7,777 bases of DNA from Ignavibacteriota bacterium (GTDB taxonomy: Bacteria; Bacteroidota; Ignavibacteria; Tepidaquicellales; Tepidaquicellaceae): contig PNBM01000223.1 of the NCBI GenBank assembly GCA_003135995.1, positions 21,485 to 29,261 of the forward strand. The letters run 5' to 3'. How positions within the stretch are numbered: the first letter of the stretch is position 1; every line of letters begins with the position of its first letter. The notes beneath the pieces were generated by a model. That model worked only from the letters and a program-made list of their open reading frames with translations. It made no database searches and was not told the origin of the DNA. Shown one piece after another: positions 1 through 7,777 of this stretch. The translations under genes and the position numbers were made by a program.

Positions 1-1736
1 ACTATATCTTTTATTGTGAATCTTCTCGGAAGTTTATATCTTGATATATATTCATCAACTTCGCTTTGCTCTTTATCTTTCAGATATTCGATTACAGATA
101 AAACGATTTTTTTATTGTTCTTATCGAATTCAATAACTTCTGCTTTTAAAGTCTCGCCTACTTTAAATAAATCACCAAAATTTCTGATTGGTGCAACAGC
201 TAATTGAGATGCGGGAACAAACGAGTCTACCTGGTCAGGTAATTCAACGATAATTCCTTTTTCAATAGGCTTAATGATTTTGCATTCGGTTTCGGTTCCG
301 ACTTTGTATTTCTCTTCGAGTTTATCCCATGGATTTTCATATAACTGTTTGTGACCTAATGAAATTCTCTGGTTAGCAACATCGATTCCTAAAATAACAA
401 CTTCAACTTCCTGACCTATTTTTACGAATTCATTTACATCGAGAATTTTCTTTGTCCATGATAAATCAGAAATATGAACAAGTCCGTCAACACCTTCTTC
501 AAGTTCGACAAATATTCCGAAGTTGGTAATGTTACAGACTTTTCCTTTTTGTTTTGTTCCAATCGGGAATTTATCGAGAAGACTCTGCCATGGATTAGGT
601 GTAAGCTGTTTCATACCGAGTGAGAGCTTCCTATTATCATAATCTATATTAAGTATCTGGGCTTCCACAAGTTGTCCCATCGTTACCATCTGATTCGGAT
701 TCGTGATGTGCTGTGTCCATGACATTTCACTTACGTGTATTAAACCTTCGATGCCTTTTTCAATTTCGATGAACGCACCGTATTCCGTAAGGGATACAAC
801 TTTACCTGAAACTTTATCTCCGACTTTATATTTATCCTGAATATTATCCCACGGATGCGTTTGCAGTTGTTTTAAACCAAGATAAACTCTTTGTTTTTCT
901 TCATCAAATTCGATAACGTGTACATCGATTACATCATCTAATTTTACAACGTCACTCGGATGATTTATTCTGCCCCACGAGAGGTCTGTAATATGTATCA
1001 ATCCATCGAGTCCGCCTAAGTCAACGAATACACCGAAATCAGTGATTGCTTTTACAGTCGCTTTTAATGTCATTCCTTTCTTAATGGTTTTCAAAAGTTC
1101 TTCTCTTTGCCCTGCCATAGATTCTTCAATAAGAACTTTGTGCGATACAATTATATTTTCGATTTGATTATTAATTTTTATTACTTTGAATTCCATCATT
1201 TTACCCACATATTCATCGTAATCCCTTATAGGCTTGGTATCGATTTGTGAACCCGGTAAGAACGCAGTCAAACCATTTATATCAACTACAAATCCACCCT
1301 TGATTCTTCTCAGGCATTTGCCTTTTACAATTGTTCCGTTTTTCTGTGCATCGACTATCCTGTCCCACATCTTTATCGAATCTGCTTTCTTTTTCGAAAG
1401 TATAAGCTGACCTTCTTTATCTTCTATCTTTTCTAAAAATACTTCAATTTCATTTCCTACAATCAGTTCTTCCTGGTTCGAGAATTCATTTTTTGAAACT
1501 CTTCCGTCTGATTTGGAACCAATGTCTATCAAAACATCTTCACCGTGAATTGCTACGATTTTTCCTTTTACAACTTCATTCTCTTTAATTACATTAAAAG
1601 TTTTTTCATACAGTTTAAGCATTGTCTTAAACTCATCTTCGTCATAATCATTGCTGAAAAATTTATTGACGTTTTGTTTTTCTTCGAGTTTGTCAACTAA
1701 TTCTTTGACGTCTGTTTTTTCTAATTCTTCTGTCAT
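1..1736 (-). CDS. rpsA: 30S ribosomal protein S1 (C-terminus cut by window edge)
   Basis: S1 binds mRNA on the small ribosomal subunit and helps recruit and unfold messages for initiation. The frame is open for 578 codons from ATG at 1736-1734 to the left edge, so the stop lies outside. After an acidic N-terminal segment (about residues 1-54) come six OB-fold S1 repeats at about 55-118, 135-200, 219-289, 305-376, 392-464 and 478-552. Repeats 3-5 are the most canonical, with GLIHITDLSW, GLIHVSEMSW and GLVHISDLSW cores and LGxKQL ends. Repeats 1, 2 and 6 are more divergent, as is usual for the ribosome-anchoring and terminal repeats. The last visible part (from about 553) is a charged tail, so probably little is missing. 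It lies 97 bases downstream of cmk on the same strand, a conserved pairing. There is no Shine-Dalgarno before the start; a structured leader is annotated separately. Identification is secure. Confidence 0.96.
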   Translation of the reverse strand, partial: MTEELEKTDVKELVDKLEEKQNVNKFFSNDYDEDEFKTMLKLYEKTFNVIKENEVVKGKIVAIHGEDVLIDIGSKSDGRVSKNEFSNQEELIVGNEIEVFLEKIEDKEGQLILSKKKADSIKMWDRIVDAQKNGTIVKGKCLRRIKGGFVVDINGLTAFLPGSQIDTKPIRDYDEYVGKMMEFKVIKINNQIENIIVSHKVLIEESMAGQREELLKTIKKGMTLKATVKAITDFGVFVDLGGLDGLIHITDLSWGRINHPSDVVKLDDVIDVHVIEFDEEKQRVYLGLKQLQTHPWDNIQDKYKVGDKVSGKVVSLTEYGAFIEIEKGIEGLIHVSEMSWTQHITNPNQMVTMGQLVEAQILNIDYDNRKLSLGMKQLTPNPWQSLLDKFPIGTKQKGKVCNITNFGIFVELEEGVDGLVHISDLSWTKKILDVNEFVKIGQEVEVVILGIDVANQRISLGHKQLYENPWDKLEEKYKVGTETECKIIKPIEKGIIVELPDQVDSFVPASQLAVAPIRNFGDLFKVGETLKAEVIEFDKNNKKIVLSVIEYLKDKEQSEVDEYISRYKLPRRFTIKDI

Positions 1737-1794
1737 AATATTTTAACCGGTTAATGTCGATCCCTGAAGACCTAACCGGAGATCCCAGGGTTTT
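1737..1794 (-). promoter_or_regulatory. Candidate structured rpsA mRNA leader (hairpin plus pseudoknot)
   Basis: Read on the minus strand, CCCUG (1790-1786) pairs with CAGGG (1766-1762). Inside it, GAUCU (1784-1780) pairs with AGGUC (1773-1769), including one G-U pair. A small internal loop (G opposite UU) separates the two five-base-pair helices. The hexaloop CCGGUU (1779-1774) is perfectly complementary to AACCGG at 1752-1747, which ends 10 bases before the rpsA AUG. Loop and downstream segment could therefore form an H-type pseudoknot over the ribosome landing site. AACCGG also sits in a 12-base DNA palindrome, TTAACCGGTTAA (1743-1754). The element is GC-richer than the AT-rich DNA around it. 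S1 is known to repress its own translation through a structured leader in E. coli. That this leader does the same is inference, and I do not recognise it as a named RNA family. Confidence 0.5.
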
Positions 1795-1835
1795 AATTTA
1801 TAAATTCCCTTTCGGGTTTTTTTGAAAAAAATTTA

Positions 1836-2501
1836 TTATTCTATTATGCCTTTAGCAATTAATTTTCTGTTAAGAAAATCAACCTGCTCTTCGACAATCA
1901 TATTTGTTGTATCCAGTTCAATTGCGTCCTCGGCTTTCTTGAGCGGACCTTCCTGCCTTGTTGCATCTACCTCGTCACGTTTTAGCATTTCCTTCAGCAT
2001 TTTATCTCTGGGTATTTTCTGCCCGATATCTAAAAATTCCTGCTGCCTTCTTGCAGCCCTCATGCTATCATCACAGGAAATAAAAAATTTTACTTTTGCA
2101 TCGGGAAAAACAACAGTTCCGATATCTTTTCCATCCATGACTAAATTACCGGAATTAGCACAATCTCTTAATTTCTGAGAAATAATTTTTCTTAAATTTC
2201 TTAACTTACTGACACTGCTGACTTTGTTTGTTACTTCCATATTTCTGATATCTTTTGTGATATCTGCACCGTTCAAAAAAACATTATCATCTTTTATCTC
2301 AATCTTGGAATTCTTAACGAAGTCATTTATCTTTTGCAGTTCATTCGGCTTAATATTATTTTTTATTATCCAGTACGTTATTGCCCTGTAATATATTCCG
2401 CTGTCAACATAATGAAAATTAATTTTCTCTGCTAAAAGTTTCGCTACAATACTTTTTCCCGTTCCTGCCGGTCCATCAATGGCAATTACAATTGAGTTCA
2501 T
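1836..2501 (-). CDS. cmk: Cytidylate (CMP/dCMP) kinase
   Basis: This enzyme phosphorylates CMP and dCMP with ATP in the cytosol, feeding CTP and dCTP synthesis. The 221-residue product has the usual length of the family. It shows the P-loop GPAGTGKS (10-17), a DSGIYYRA segment (33-40, the family's DTGxxYRA) and the CMP-binding insert with LNGADIT (76-82) followed by IRNMEV. It also has DGKDIGTVVFPDA (123-135, family DGRDIGTVVFPDA), the arginine-bearing lid with RAARR (148-152), and RDEVDATR (175-182) leading into APLK-like GPLKKAEDA. The ATG at 2501-2499 places the P-loop at the expected distance from the N-terminus; no Shine-Dalgarno precedes it. It is transcribed with rpsA downstream and diverges from eno. 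All key motifs are present. Confidence 0.97.
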   Translation of the reverse strand: MNSIVIAIDGPAGTGKSIVAKLLAEKINFHYVDSGIYYRAITYWIIKNNIKPNELQKINDFVKNSKIEIKDDNVFLNGADITKDIRNMEVTNKVSSVSKLRNLRKIISQKLRDCANSGNLVMDGKDIGTVVFPDAKVKFFISCDDSMRAARRQQEFLDIGQKIPRDKMLKEMLKRDEVDATRQEGPLKKAEDAIELDTTNMIVEEQVDFLNRKLIAKGIIE

Positions 2502-4017
<1,516 letters not shown>

Positions 4018-4025
4018 GAAAATTA

Positions 4026-5060
4026 ATGAAATTATCGCAATTTAAATTCACATTACCCAAAAATTATATAGCTAAATATCCGAAAGTTCCGAGGGACAGC
4101 AGTAAATTGATGGTGTTACACAGGGATACAGAAACTATAGAGACCCGCAAATTTAAAAATATAATTGATTATATGGAGCCGGGAGATGTTATGGTTTTAA
4201 ACGATTCAAAAGTTTTTCCTGCAAGGTTATTCGGAACTAAAGAAAAAACGAAGGCAAAAATAGAAGTCTTTTTGTTAAGGCAATTGTCTGAATCAGAGAA
4301 TATCTGGGATGTCGTTGTTGATCCTGCAAGAAAAGTAAGAATCGGGAACAGGATATTTTTTACAAAAAATCTATATTGTGAAGTTATAGATAATACAACT
4401 TCCAGGGGACGCATAGTAAGATTTAATGTAAAAGATGATTTCAAAAAATATATCGACAGGCTGGGGAAAACTCCGCTGCCTCCTTACATAAAAAGAGAAT
4501 CGAATGAAAAAGATAAAGAATATTACCAGACTGTCTACTCAAAAAATATTGGCTCTGTAGCGGCACCCGCAGCGGGTTTACATCTAACTAAAGAATTAAT
4601 CAAGAAAATCGAAAAAAAAGGTGTCCACATTGCGTATGTGACTTTACACATAGGGCTTGGAATTTTCAGACTGGTCGAAGTTGAGGATTTATCGAAACAC
4701 AGAATGGATTCTGAATTTTATGAAATCACAAAATATAATTCCGACCTGATTAATCATTCTATCGCCAAACGTAAAAAAGTAATTGCAATCGGAACATCAG
4801 TCGTAAGAGCTTTGGAATCGAGTGTAATAACAGGAAAGAATGTAAGACCGAGTAAAGGCTGGACAGATAAATTTATACATCCGCCCCAGACGCTGGCGAT
4901 TGTAAATAAACTTATAACTAATTTTCATATGCCCCAGAGCACGATGCTTATGCTCGTTTGTGCCCATGCGGAAAGAGATTTTATTATGAAAGCATATAAA
5001 AAAGCAATCAAGGATAATTATAAGTTCTATGCATACGGTGATGCCATGATAATTTTGTAA
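4026..5060 (+). CDS. queA: S-adenosylmethionine:tRNA ribosyltransferase-isomerase
   Basis: QueA transfers and rearranges the ribosyl group of S-adenosylmethionine onto 7-aminomethyl-7-deazaguanine at position 34 of certain tRNAs. This gives epoxyqueuosine, the penultimate step of queuosine synthesis. The 344 residues match the family length. Recognisable blocks in order are the N-terminal LPKNYIAKYP and PRDSSKLMVL (10-31) and the VMVLNDSKVFPARLFG block (55-70). Next come TPLPPYIKR (149-157), YQTVYSKNIGSVAAPAAGLHLT (167-188) and the TLHIGLGIFRLV strand (206-217). The C-terminal blocks are IGTSVVRALES (255-265), GWTDKFIHPP (278-287), LITNFHMPQSTMLMLV (296-311) and YAYGDAMIIL (335-344). Two substitutions are seen: PAAGLHLT for the usual PTAGLHFT, and HIGLGIF for the commoner HVGxGTF. 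It follows eno after 8 bases with no Shine-Dalgarno, suggesting co-transcription or coupled translation. Identification is secure. Confidence 0.97.
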   Translation: MKLSQFKFTLPKNYIAKYPKVPRDSSKLMVLHRDTETIETRKFKNIIDYMEPGDVMVLNDSKVFPARLFGTKEKTKAKIEVFLLRQLSESENIWDVVVDPARKVRIGNRIFFTKNLYCEVIDNTTSRGRIVRFNVKDDFKKYIDRLGKTPLPPYIKRESNEKDKEYYQTVYSKNIGSVAAPAAGLHLTKELIKKIEKKGVHIAYVTLHIGLGIFRLVEVEDLSKHRMDSEFYEITKYNSDLINHSIAKRKKVIAIGTSVVRALESSVITGKNVRPSKGWTDKFIHPPQTLAIVNKLITNFHMPQSTMLMLVCAHAERDFIMKAYKKAIKDNYKFYAYGDAMIIL

Positions 5061-5291
5061 TTAATATCATGATTCTTGAAATTTTTCTTAAGGAAATTAT
5101 TAATTTCGGATTGTTAGTTTAATATTTGACTATATGTTCAATTGCTTTATTTTCATTTATTAATATATTTTAATATATCTTTATTCTATAAAAAACAATT
5201 GCAGAATCTGAGTTATTCTGATAAATTATCAATAATAGAATAATTTAAATTTTGTGTTTCTTCGAAAGTATTATTTTTATATATTAAAACT
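5061..5291. other. AT-rich gap between queA and the next gene
   Basis: This 231-base spacer has no credible open frame. It must hold the end of the eno-queA transcript and probably the promoter of the following gene pair. It contains two small inverted repeats: GAAATT/AATTTC with a 3-base loop at 5093-5107, and CAGAAT/ATTCTG with a 7-base loop at 5202-5220. Neither is followed by a T-run on the plus strand, so neither is a convincing intrinsic terminator. I could not pick a promoter with confidence. Confidence 0.5.
5202..5220. repeat. Short inverted repeat upstream of the unknown gene pair
   Basis: CAGAAT (5202-5207) and ATTCTG (5215-5220) are perfect reverse complements separated by CTGAGTT. 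The repeat lies 71 bases before the start of the next gene. It could be a protein-binding dyad or an mRNA hairpin. In such AT-rich DNA a six-base inverted repeat can arise by chance, so the role is open. Confidence 0.3.
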
Positions 5292-6008
5292 ATGAAAAAT
5301 ATAGTCTATTCTATATTATCATTAGGAGCAGAATCCCCTAAATTGAATCAATTCGTGGAGATTTGTACAAATTTATCCATTCCGGTTTTAAACAGATCCA
5401 AATTCAAAGAGTATATATTATATAAAACGGGTTTATCCGTAAGAGACCTTGCAAGAGATTTGATTGCTGACTTATTCAAAGTTAACGGTGGAAAATACAT
5501 TTATATTAATAATCATTTTGAGGATATACTGGTAAATTATAAAGAAGTACCTGCCGAGATTATAAAAGCAAAACTTTCAACTTTGGTAATTTCGAGAACA
5601 AACCAGGGCATAACGGAAATCAGAGAAAGTTTCGGTGAGATTTATTTCAGAATTAAACGCTCGATTTATTTACATATTTCAAGACATAAAGATGAATTTA
5701 AAAAAGTTATTTATGAAGGAAACACATATATTTTTAATTGTCCCGAAAAAGAAGTAAAATTTGATATGGAACAGATGCCTGTTTTGACCATGCTTGATTT
5801 TATGTATGCTTCGAATCACAAGAAGTATTCAATCACTACTATTACTAATTATATATTCGGTATACTTAACAGACAAAAGGATTATTGCAAAGCTTTAATG
5901 GACACGACTCTGTATAATATTGTAGCTGAATTTTTTAATTCGAGAATGCAGGATTATATTTCTTTACCGGAAAATGTACATTATAATAATTTAGAAGAGG
6001 AAATATAA
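5292..6008 (+). CDS. Uncharacterised protein, possibly sigma-factor-like
   Basis: The 238-residue soluble product has no signal peptide or membrane segment that I can see. It appears mostly helical. I do not recognise a named family. The block YKTGLSVRDLARDLIADLF (44-62), followed by a short strand (KYIYIN), an insertion and a helix LSTLVISRTNQGITEIRESF (95-114), recalls in layout some divergent sigma-region-2-like proteins of Bacteroidota relatives. That is an impression, not a demonstrated match. The C-terminal third (about 160-230) is helical, with a segment (180-200, around ITTITNYIFGILNRQ) that might be a helix-turn-helix remnant. The start at 5292 is the only plausible ATG near the frame opening; no Shine-Dalgarno precedes it. 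The next gene starts one base after the stop, so the two products probably act together. AT-rich codon use resembles the neighbours, with no clear sign of recent transfer. Confidence 0.8.
   Translation: MKNIVYSILSLGAESPKLNQFVEICTNLSIPVLNRSKFKEYILYKTGLSVRDLARDLIADLFKVNGGKYIYINNHFEDILVNYKEVPAEIIKAKLSTLVISRTNQGITEIRESFGEIYFRIKRSIYLHISRHKDEFKKVIYEGNTYIFNCPEKEVKFDMEQMPVLTMLDFMYASNHKKYSITTITNYIFGILNRQKDYCKALMDTTLYNIVAEFFNSRMQDYISLPENVHYNNLEEEI
5997..6000 (+). promoter_or_regulatory. Shine-Dalgarno-like GAGG inside the preceding gene's end
   Basis: GAGG lies 9 bases before the ATG at 6010, inside the last codons of the upstream gene. It is the only start in the window with a well-placed purine-rich ribosome binding motif. 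Because the upstream stop is one base before this ATG, translational coupling could serve equally well, so the motif may be incidental to the Glu-rich C-terminus. Confidence 0.4.
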
Positions 6009-6009
6009 A

Positions 6010-6546
6010 ATGAATTTAATCACGGATGAAATATTACACGAATATATTTTAAATCCAACGATTTTAGACAAAAGTATTATAAATGAAATCGCTAAAAGGG
6101 TTTCCGGATCGGAGGTATTTAAAGAAAGAGTAGATAATATTAGAGATTTCTACGATGATTATTATAAATTGTCGGATAATAATAATGATAACATCGATAC
6201 TACAAAAAAAACCCGTTCCATCCGTCTCCACCCGCTTTTCTCAAAGCATGTATATAAAGAGTTACATCCGAAAATCGCCGCACAAAGCAAAGAAACGGAT
6301 GCTGATAATTTTAATTATATAAGGACGTTTGCTTCTGCGAGAAATTTAGTACTTATACGGTTACTCTATAACCCGATTACTAATGTTTACAGACTATTCC
6401 TTATCGGTGATGATATGAATATCTTTAAAAACACAAAAGTAAAAATACCCGAATTGAATCTTGATTTAATATCAAATAATAATGGAATTGTTGATATTAA
6501 AAATTATAACATCGAAGATGTCGAAGAAATTATTATCGAAAGATAA
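6010..6546 (+). CDS. Uncharacterised protein, possibly anti-sigma-like partner
   Basis: This 178-residue soluble product belongs to no family I can name. Two parts are visible. The N-terminal 50 residues are helical and begin ITDEILHEYILNPTILDKS, followed by a helix with ERVDNIRDFYDDYY. This resembles the short helical N-terminus of anti-sigma-type proteins, but no zinc-binding HxxxCxxC is present. After a low-complexity Asp/Asn-rich linker (about 55-63), the C-terminal half has alternating strands: LVLIRLLYNPITNVYRLFLI (113-132), then VKIPELNLDLISNNNGIVDI. The last part ends IEDVEEIIIE and suggests a small beta-sandwich. The gene starts one base after the upstream stop with GAGG 9 bases ahead, so co-expression is near certain. 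A terminator-like hairpin follows 8 bases after the stop. The function assignment is speculative; the gene itself is well supported by its length and tight packing. Confidence 0.78.
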   Translation: MNLITDEILHEYILNPTILDKSIINEIAKRVSGSEVFKERVDNIRDFYDDYYKLSDNNNDNIDTTKKTRSIRLHPLFSKHVYKELHPKIAAQSKETDADNFNYIRTFASARNLVLIRLLYNPITNVYRLFLIGDDMNIFKNTKVKIPELNLDLISNNNGIVDIKNYNIEDVEEIIIER

Positions 6547-6554
6547 ATTCTTTA

Positions 6555-6585
6555 TTTTAGTTCTATGCAAGAACTGAAAATTTTT
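6555..6585 (+). terminator. Probable intrinsic terminator after the unknown gene pair
   Basis: TTTTAGTTCT (6555-6564) pairs with AGAACTGAAA (6570-6579) around the loop ATGCA. The ten-base-pair stem has one G-U pair. The stem is followed by one A and then TTTTT (6581-6585). It starts 9 bases after the stop of the preceding gene. The stem is poor in GC, so it may be weak, but position and T-run fit an intrinsic terminator and suggest that the Lon-like gene has its own promoter. Confidence 0.6.
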
Positions 6586-6788
6586 GATTTAAATTACTTT
6601 TTTCCGGTTTTTTAGTTTACATAATTTTTATATCTCGTGATATTACAGAATAAAATTTTTCTCCGGTATTTTAACTTTATTCCCGGAACAATCGGAAAGG
6701 AAATCATATCTGAGGAAATAATGACCTCTGCGTCAAAGGAATTTTGATGTGAATATTTAGCTTTATCCTTTAGTTTAAAGACAGTAAA

Positions 6789-6804
6789 GAAATAAATTTA
6801 TTTC
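6789..6804. repeat. 16-base perfect palindrome upstream of the Lon-like gene
   Basis: GAAATAAATTTATTTC reads the same on both strands. It sits 71-86 bases before the start codon of the Lon-like gene, a plausible place for a dimeric regulator to bind over or near a promoter. The sequence is nearly all A and T, which raises the odds of chance occurrence, and no second copy was noticed in the window. Confidence 0.35.
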
Positions 6805-6874
6805 GTTTCACTTTTTCTCGTTCAGATCTTATTTAAAATATTTTATCTTTACAATTTATTCGAAGCTCTGAATT

Positions 6875-7777
6875 ATGCACATTTTTGATACGGAATTAAA
6901 ATATCAGTATTTATTAAAAATAATAAGCAGTCCTTACAGTTCCGGTTTAAAGCTGCTATGCCTTTCAGGGTTCTTATCCACGTTAATAAAAAAGCAGAAT
7001 CAGGATAAATATTATTCATATTATATTGATTTAAAACCTTACTTATGCTATCAAATCCGGAAAAAAGAATTTAACCATTTTACGCCTGAAGATATCTTAA
7101 ATCTTGAGAATATCATTATCACTTTTGAACAACTTGAGATATTTAAATCGAATCAAAACGAATTTCAGGAAATTAAAGAAATTTTAAAATACGAATCAGA
7201 AATAATATATTCATATCTCGAAGGAACTTCTGATATAAAAAATCAAAACTCCGGCAATTCTTTAAGTCAGGAATCTTTAGCAATTGTATTTATAGAAAAA
7301 TGCGATCCGTCTGATTTTATAAAAAATATTAAAAACGGTGTAATCCAGAAGCTGCATTTAAATTCTACAATTCGTTCCAAATCTGAAAAATTGGATAAAG
7401 TTGAATTTAAAAATCTTATAGAATTCGATAAAACAGAAATTATTGAACAGCTATATTTTGTTGTCGAAAAAGCAAAAAACTTATGCGAAAAAAACAGAAT
7501 TTCCACACATTCATATAATTATTCTTTTTATTTTGATTCACGGGATTTTATTTATCTGGGTTGTTCACTTGGAATTGGTGCGATTTGTCTCGCCTATAAT
7601 TCGATTTTAGTCAATGAACTACATACTCACTATTTTAAGTTCAGAAACGATTGTGTGTTTTCAGGTGAAATAAGTGAAGAAGGAAAATTAGCAAAACTTG
7701 ATGATGAATGCTTAAAGATTAAATTAAAAACCGTCTTTTTTTCCGGATATAAAAAATTTATTATTCCCGAAGATAAT
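6875..7777 (+). CDS. Lon-like S16 serine protease domain protein without AAA+ motor (partial)
   Basis: The frame is open for 301 codons to the right edge; the stop lies outside. An in-frame TGA at 6869-6871 and the absence of any other Met codon fix the start at 6875. The last 75 visible residues match the Lon proteolytic domain. LGCSLGIG (228-235) corresponds to GPSAGIA, with S231 as the catalytic serine. FSGEISEEGKL (262-272) corresponds to MTGEI..G. CLKIK (279-283) corresponds to GLKEK, with K283 in the place of the catalytic lysine. GYKKFIIPEDN (291-301) corresponds to GIKTVLIPKEN. The part before this (about 133-227) has the strand-helix-strand order of the Lon P domain. Residues 1-130 are helical and charged, with no Walker A or B, so this is not a classic Lon ATPase, nor RadA or ComM. 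Substrate and role are unknown; the neighbouring unknown gene pair may be related. Domain identification is by motif reading, not by search. Confidence 0.8.
   Translation, partial: MHIFDTELKYQYLLKIISSPYSSGLKLLCLSGFLSTLIKKQNQDKYYSYYIDLKPYLCYQIRKKEFNHFTPEDILNLENIIITFEQLEIFKSNQNEFQEIKEILKYESEIIYSYLEGTSDIKNQNSGNSLSQESLAIVFIEKCDPSDFIKNIKNGVIQKLHLNSTIRSKSEKLDKVEFKNLIEFDKTEIIEQLYFVVEKAKNLCEKNRISTHSYNYSFYFDSRDFIYLGCSLGIGAICLAYNSILVNELHTHYFKFRNDCVFSGEISEEGKLAKLDDECLKIKLKTVFFSGYKKFIIPEDN

Larger units (their letters stand above)
6547..6874. other. Gene-free AT-rich spacer before the Lon-like gene
   Basis: These 328 bases contain no open frame of credible length on either strand. They hold a terminator-like hairpin at the left end (6555-6585) and a 16-base perfect palindrome at 6789-6804. 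There are also two loosely similar TCCGGT-plus-T/A stretches at 6603-6619 and 6662-6679. The promoter of the downstream gene should lie near 6790-6870; TATCTTTA (6844-6851) is a possible -10-like element, but no partner box is clear. I see no tRNA-like or other recognisable RNA structure. Confidence 0.5.

Noticed and set aside
16..207. Open frame on the plus strand, 63 codons
   Set aside because: It lies opposite the C-terminal part of rpsA, whose six S1 repeats are unmistakable; the translated frame shows low-complexity Ser/Leu content typical of an antisense shadow.
1807..1823. CCC-TTTC-GGG followed by seven T on the plus strand, looking like a terminator
   Set aside because: The stem is only three base pairs and no plus-strand gene ends nearby.
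1822..2178. Open frame on the plus strand, 118 codons
   Set aside because: Antisense to the C-terminal half of cmk, where the conserved kinase motifs are on the minus strand.
4169..4444. Open frame on the minus strand, 91 codons
   Set aside because: Antisense to queA across conserved motifs; no independent evidence for a gene.
5093..5107. GAAATT/AATTTC hairpin after queA as an intrinsic terminator
   Set aside because: All but two of the paired bases are A or T and no T-run follows; it is more likely a chance AT palindrome.
6603..6679. Two similar TCCGGT stretches 59 bases apart as a direct repeat
   Set aside because: Beyond the six-base core the similarity is mainly T-richness; too weak to call a repeat.
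6875..7264. N-terminal part of the Lon-like gene as an AAA+ or RecA-type ATPase
   Set aside because: There is no Walker A (GxxxxGK[ST]) or Walker B motif and the segment is far too short for a AAA+ module.
7267..7506. Open frame on the minus strand, 79 codons
   Set aside because: Antisense to the Lon-like gene, whose frame continues through the whole stretch and carries family motifs further on.

Overview
The window is AT-rich and comes from a bacterial chromosome, most likely of the Bacteroidota/Chlorobiota/Ignavibacteriota group. This placement is an inference. It rests on the low GC content, the almost complete lack of Shine-Dalgarno sequences before the start codons, and the character of the housekeeping proteins. 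The standard genetic code fits every gene.

Left third (1-2501, minus strand): cmk (CMP kinase) followed by rpsA (ribosomal protein S1, six S1 domains, cut by the left window edge). This is the widely conserved cmk-rpsA order. The 99-base spacer between them is richer in GC than its flanks. It can fold into a two-part hairpin whose six-base loop is perfectly complementary to a segment just upstream of the rpsA start codon. That is a possible H-type pseudoknot and a good candidate for a translational operator of S1.

Middle (2502-5060, plus strand): a 208-base divergent promoter region, then eno (enolase) and queA (the SAM-dependent enzyme that makes epoxyqueuosine in tRNA). The two are only 8 bases apart and are presumably co-transcribed.

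Right third (5061-7777, plus strand): an accessory-looking region. Two adjacent uncharacterised genes (238 and 178 residues, one base apart) look in layout like a sigma-factor-like/anti-sigma-like pair, but this is a weak inference. A terminator-like hairpin and 328 bases without a gene follow. Next comes a gene that runs off the right edge. Its visible C-terminal half is a Lon-type (S16) serine protease domain with the Ser-Lys dyad preserved, but no AAA+ ATPase motor precedes it; the N-terminal part is unrecognised. The 5292-7777 cluster, with its predicted regulators and a motor-less Lon-like peptidase, is the least explained part of the window. With the rpsA leader it is the most worthwhile target for follow-up.
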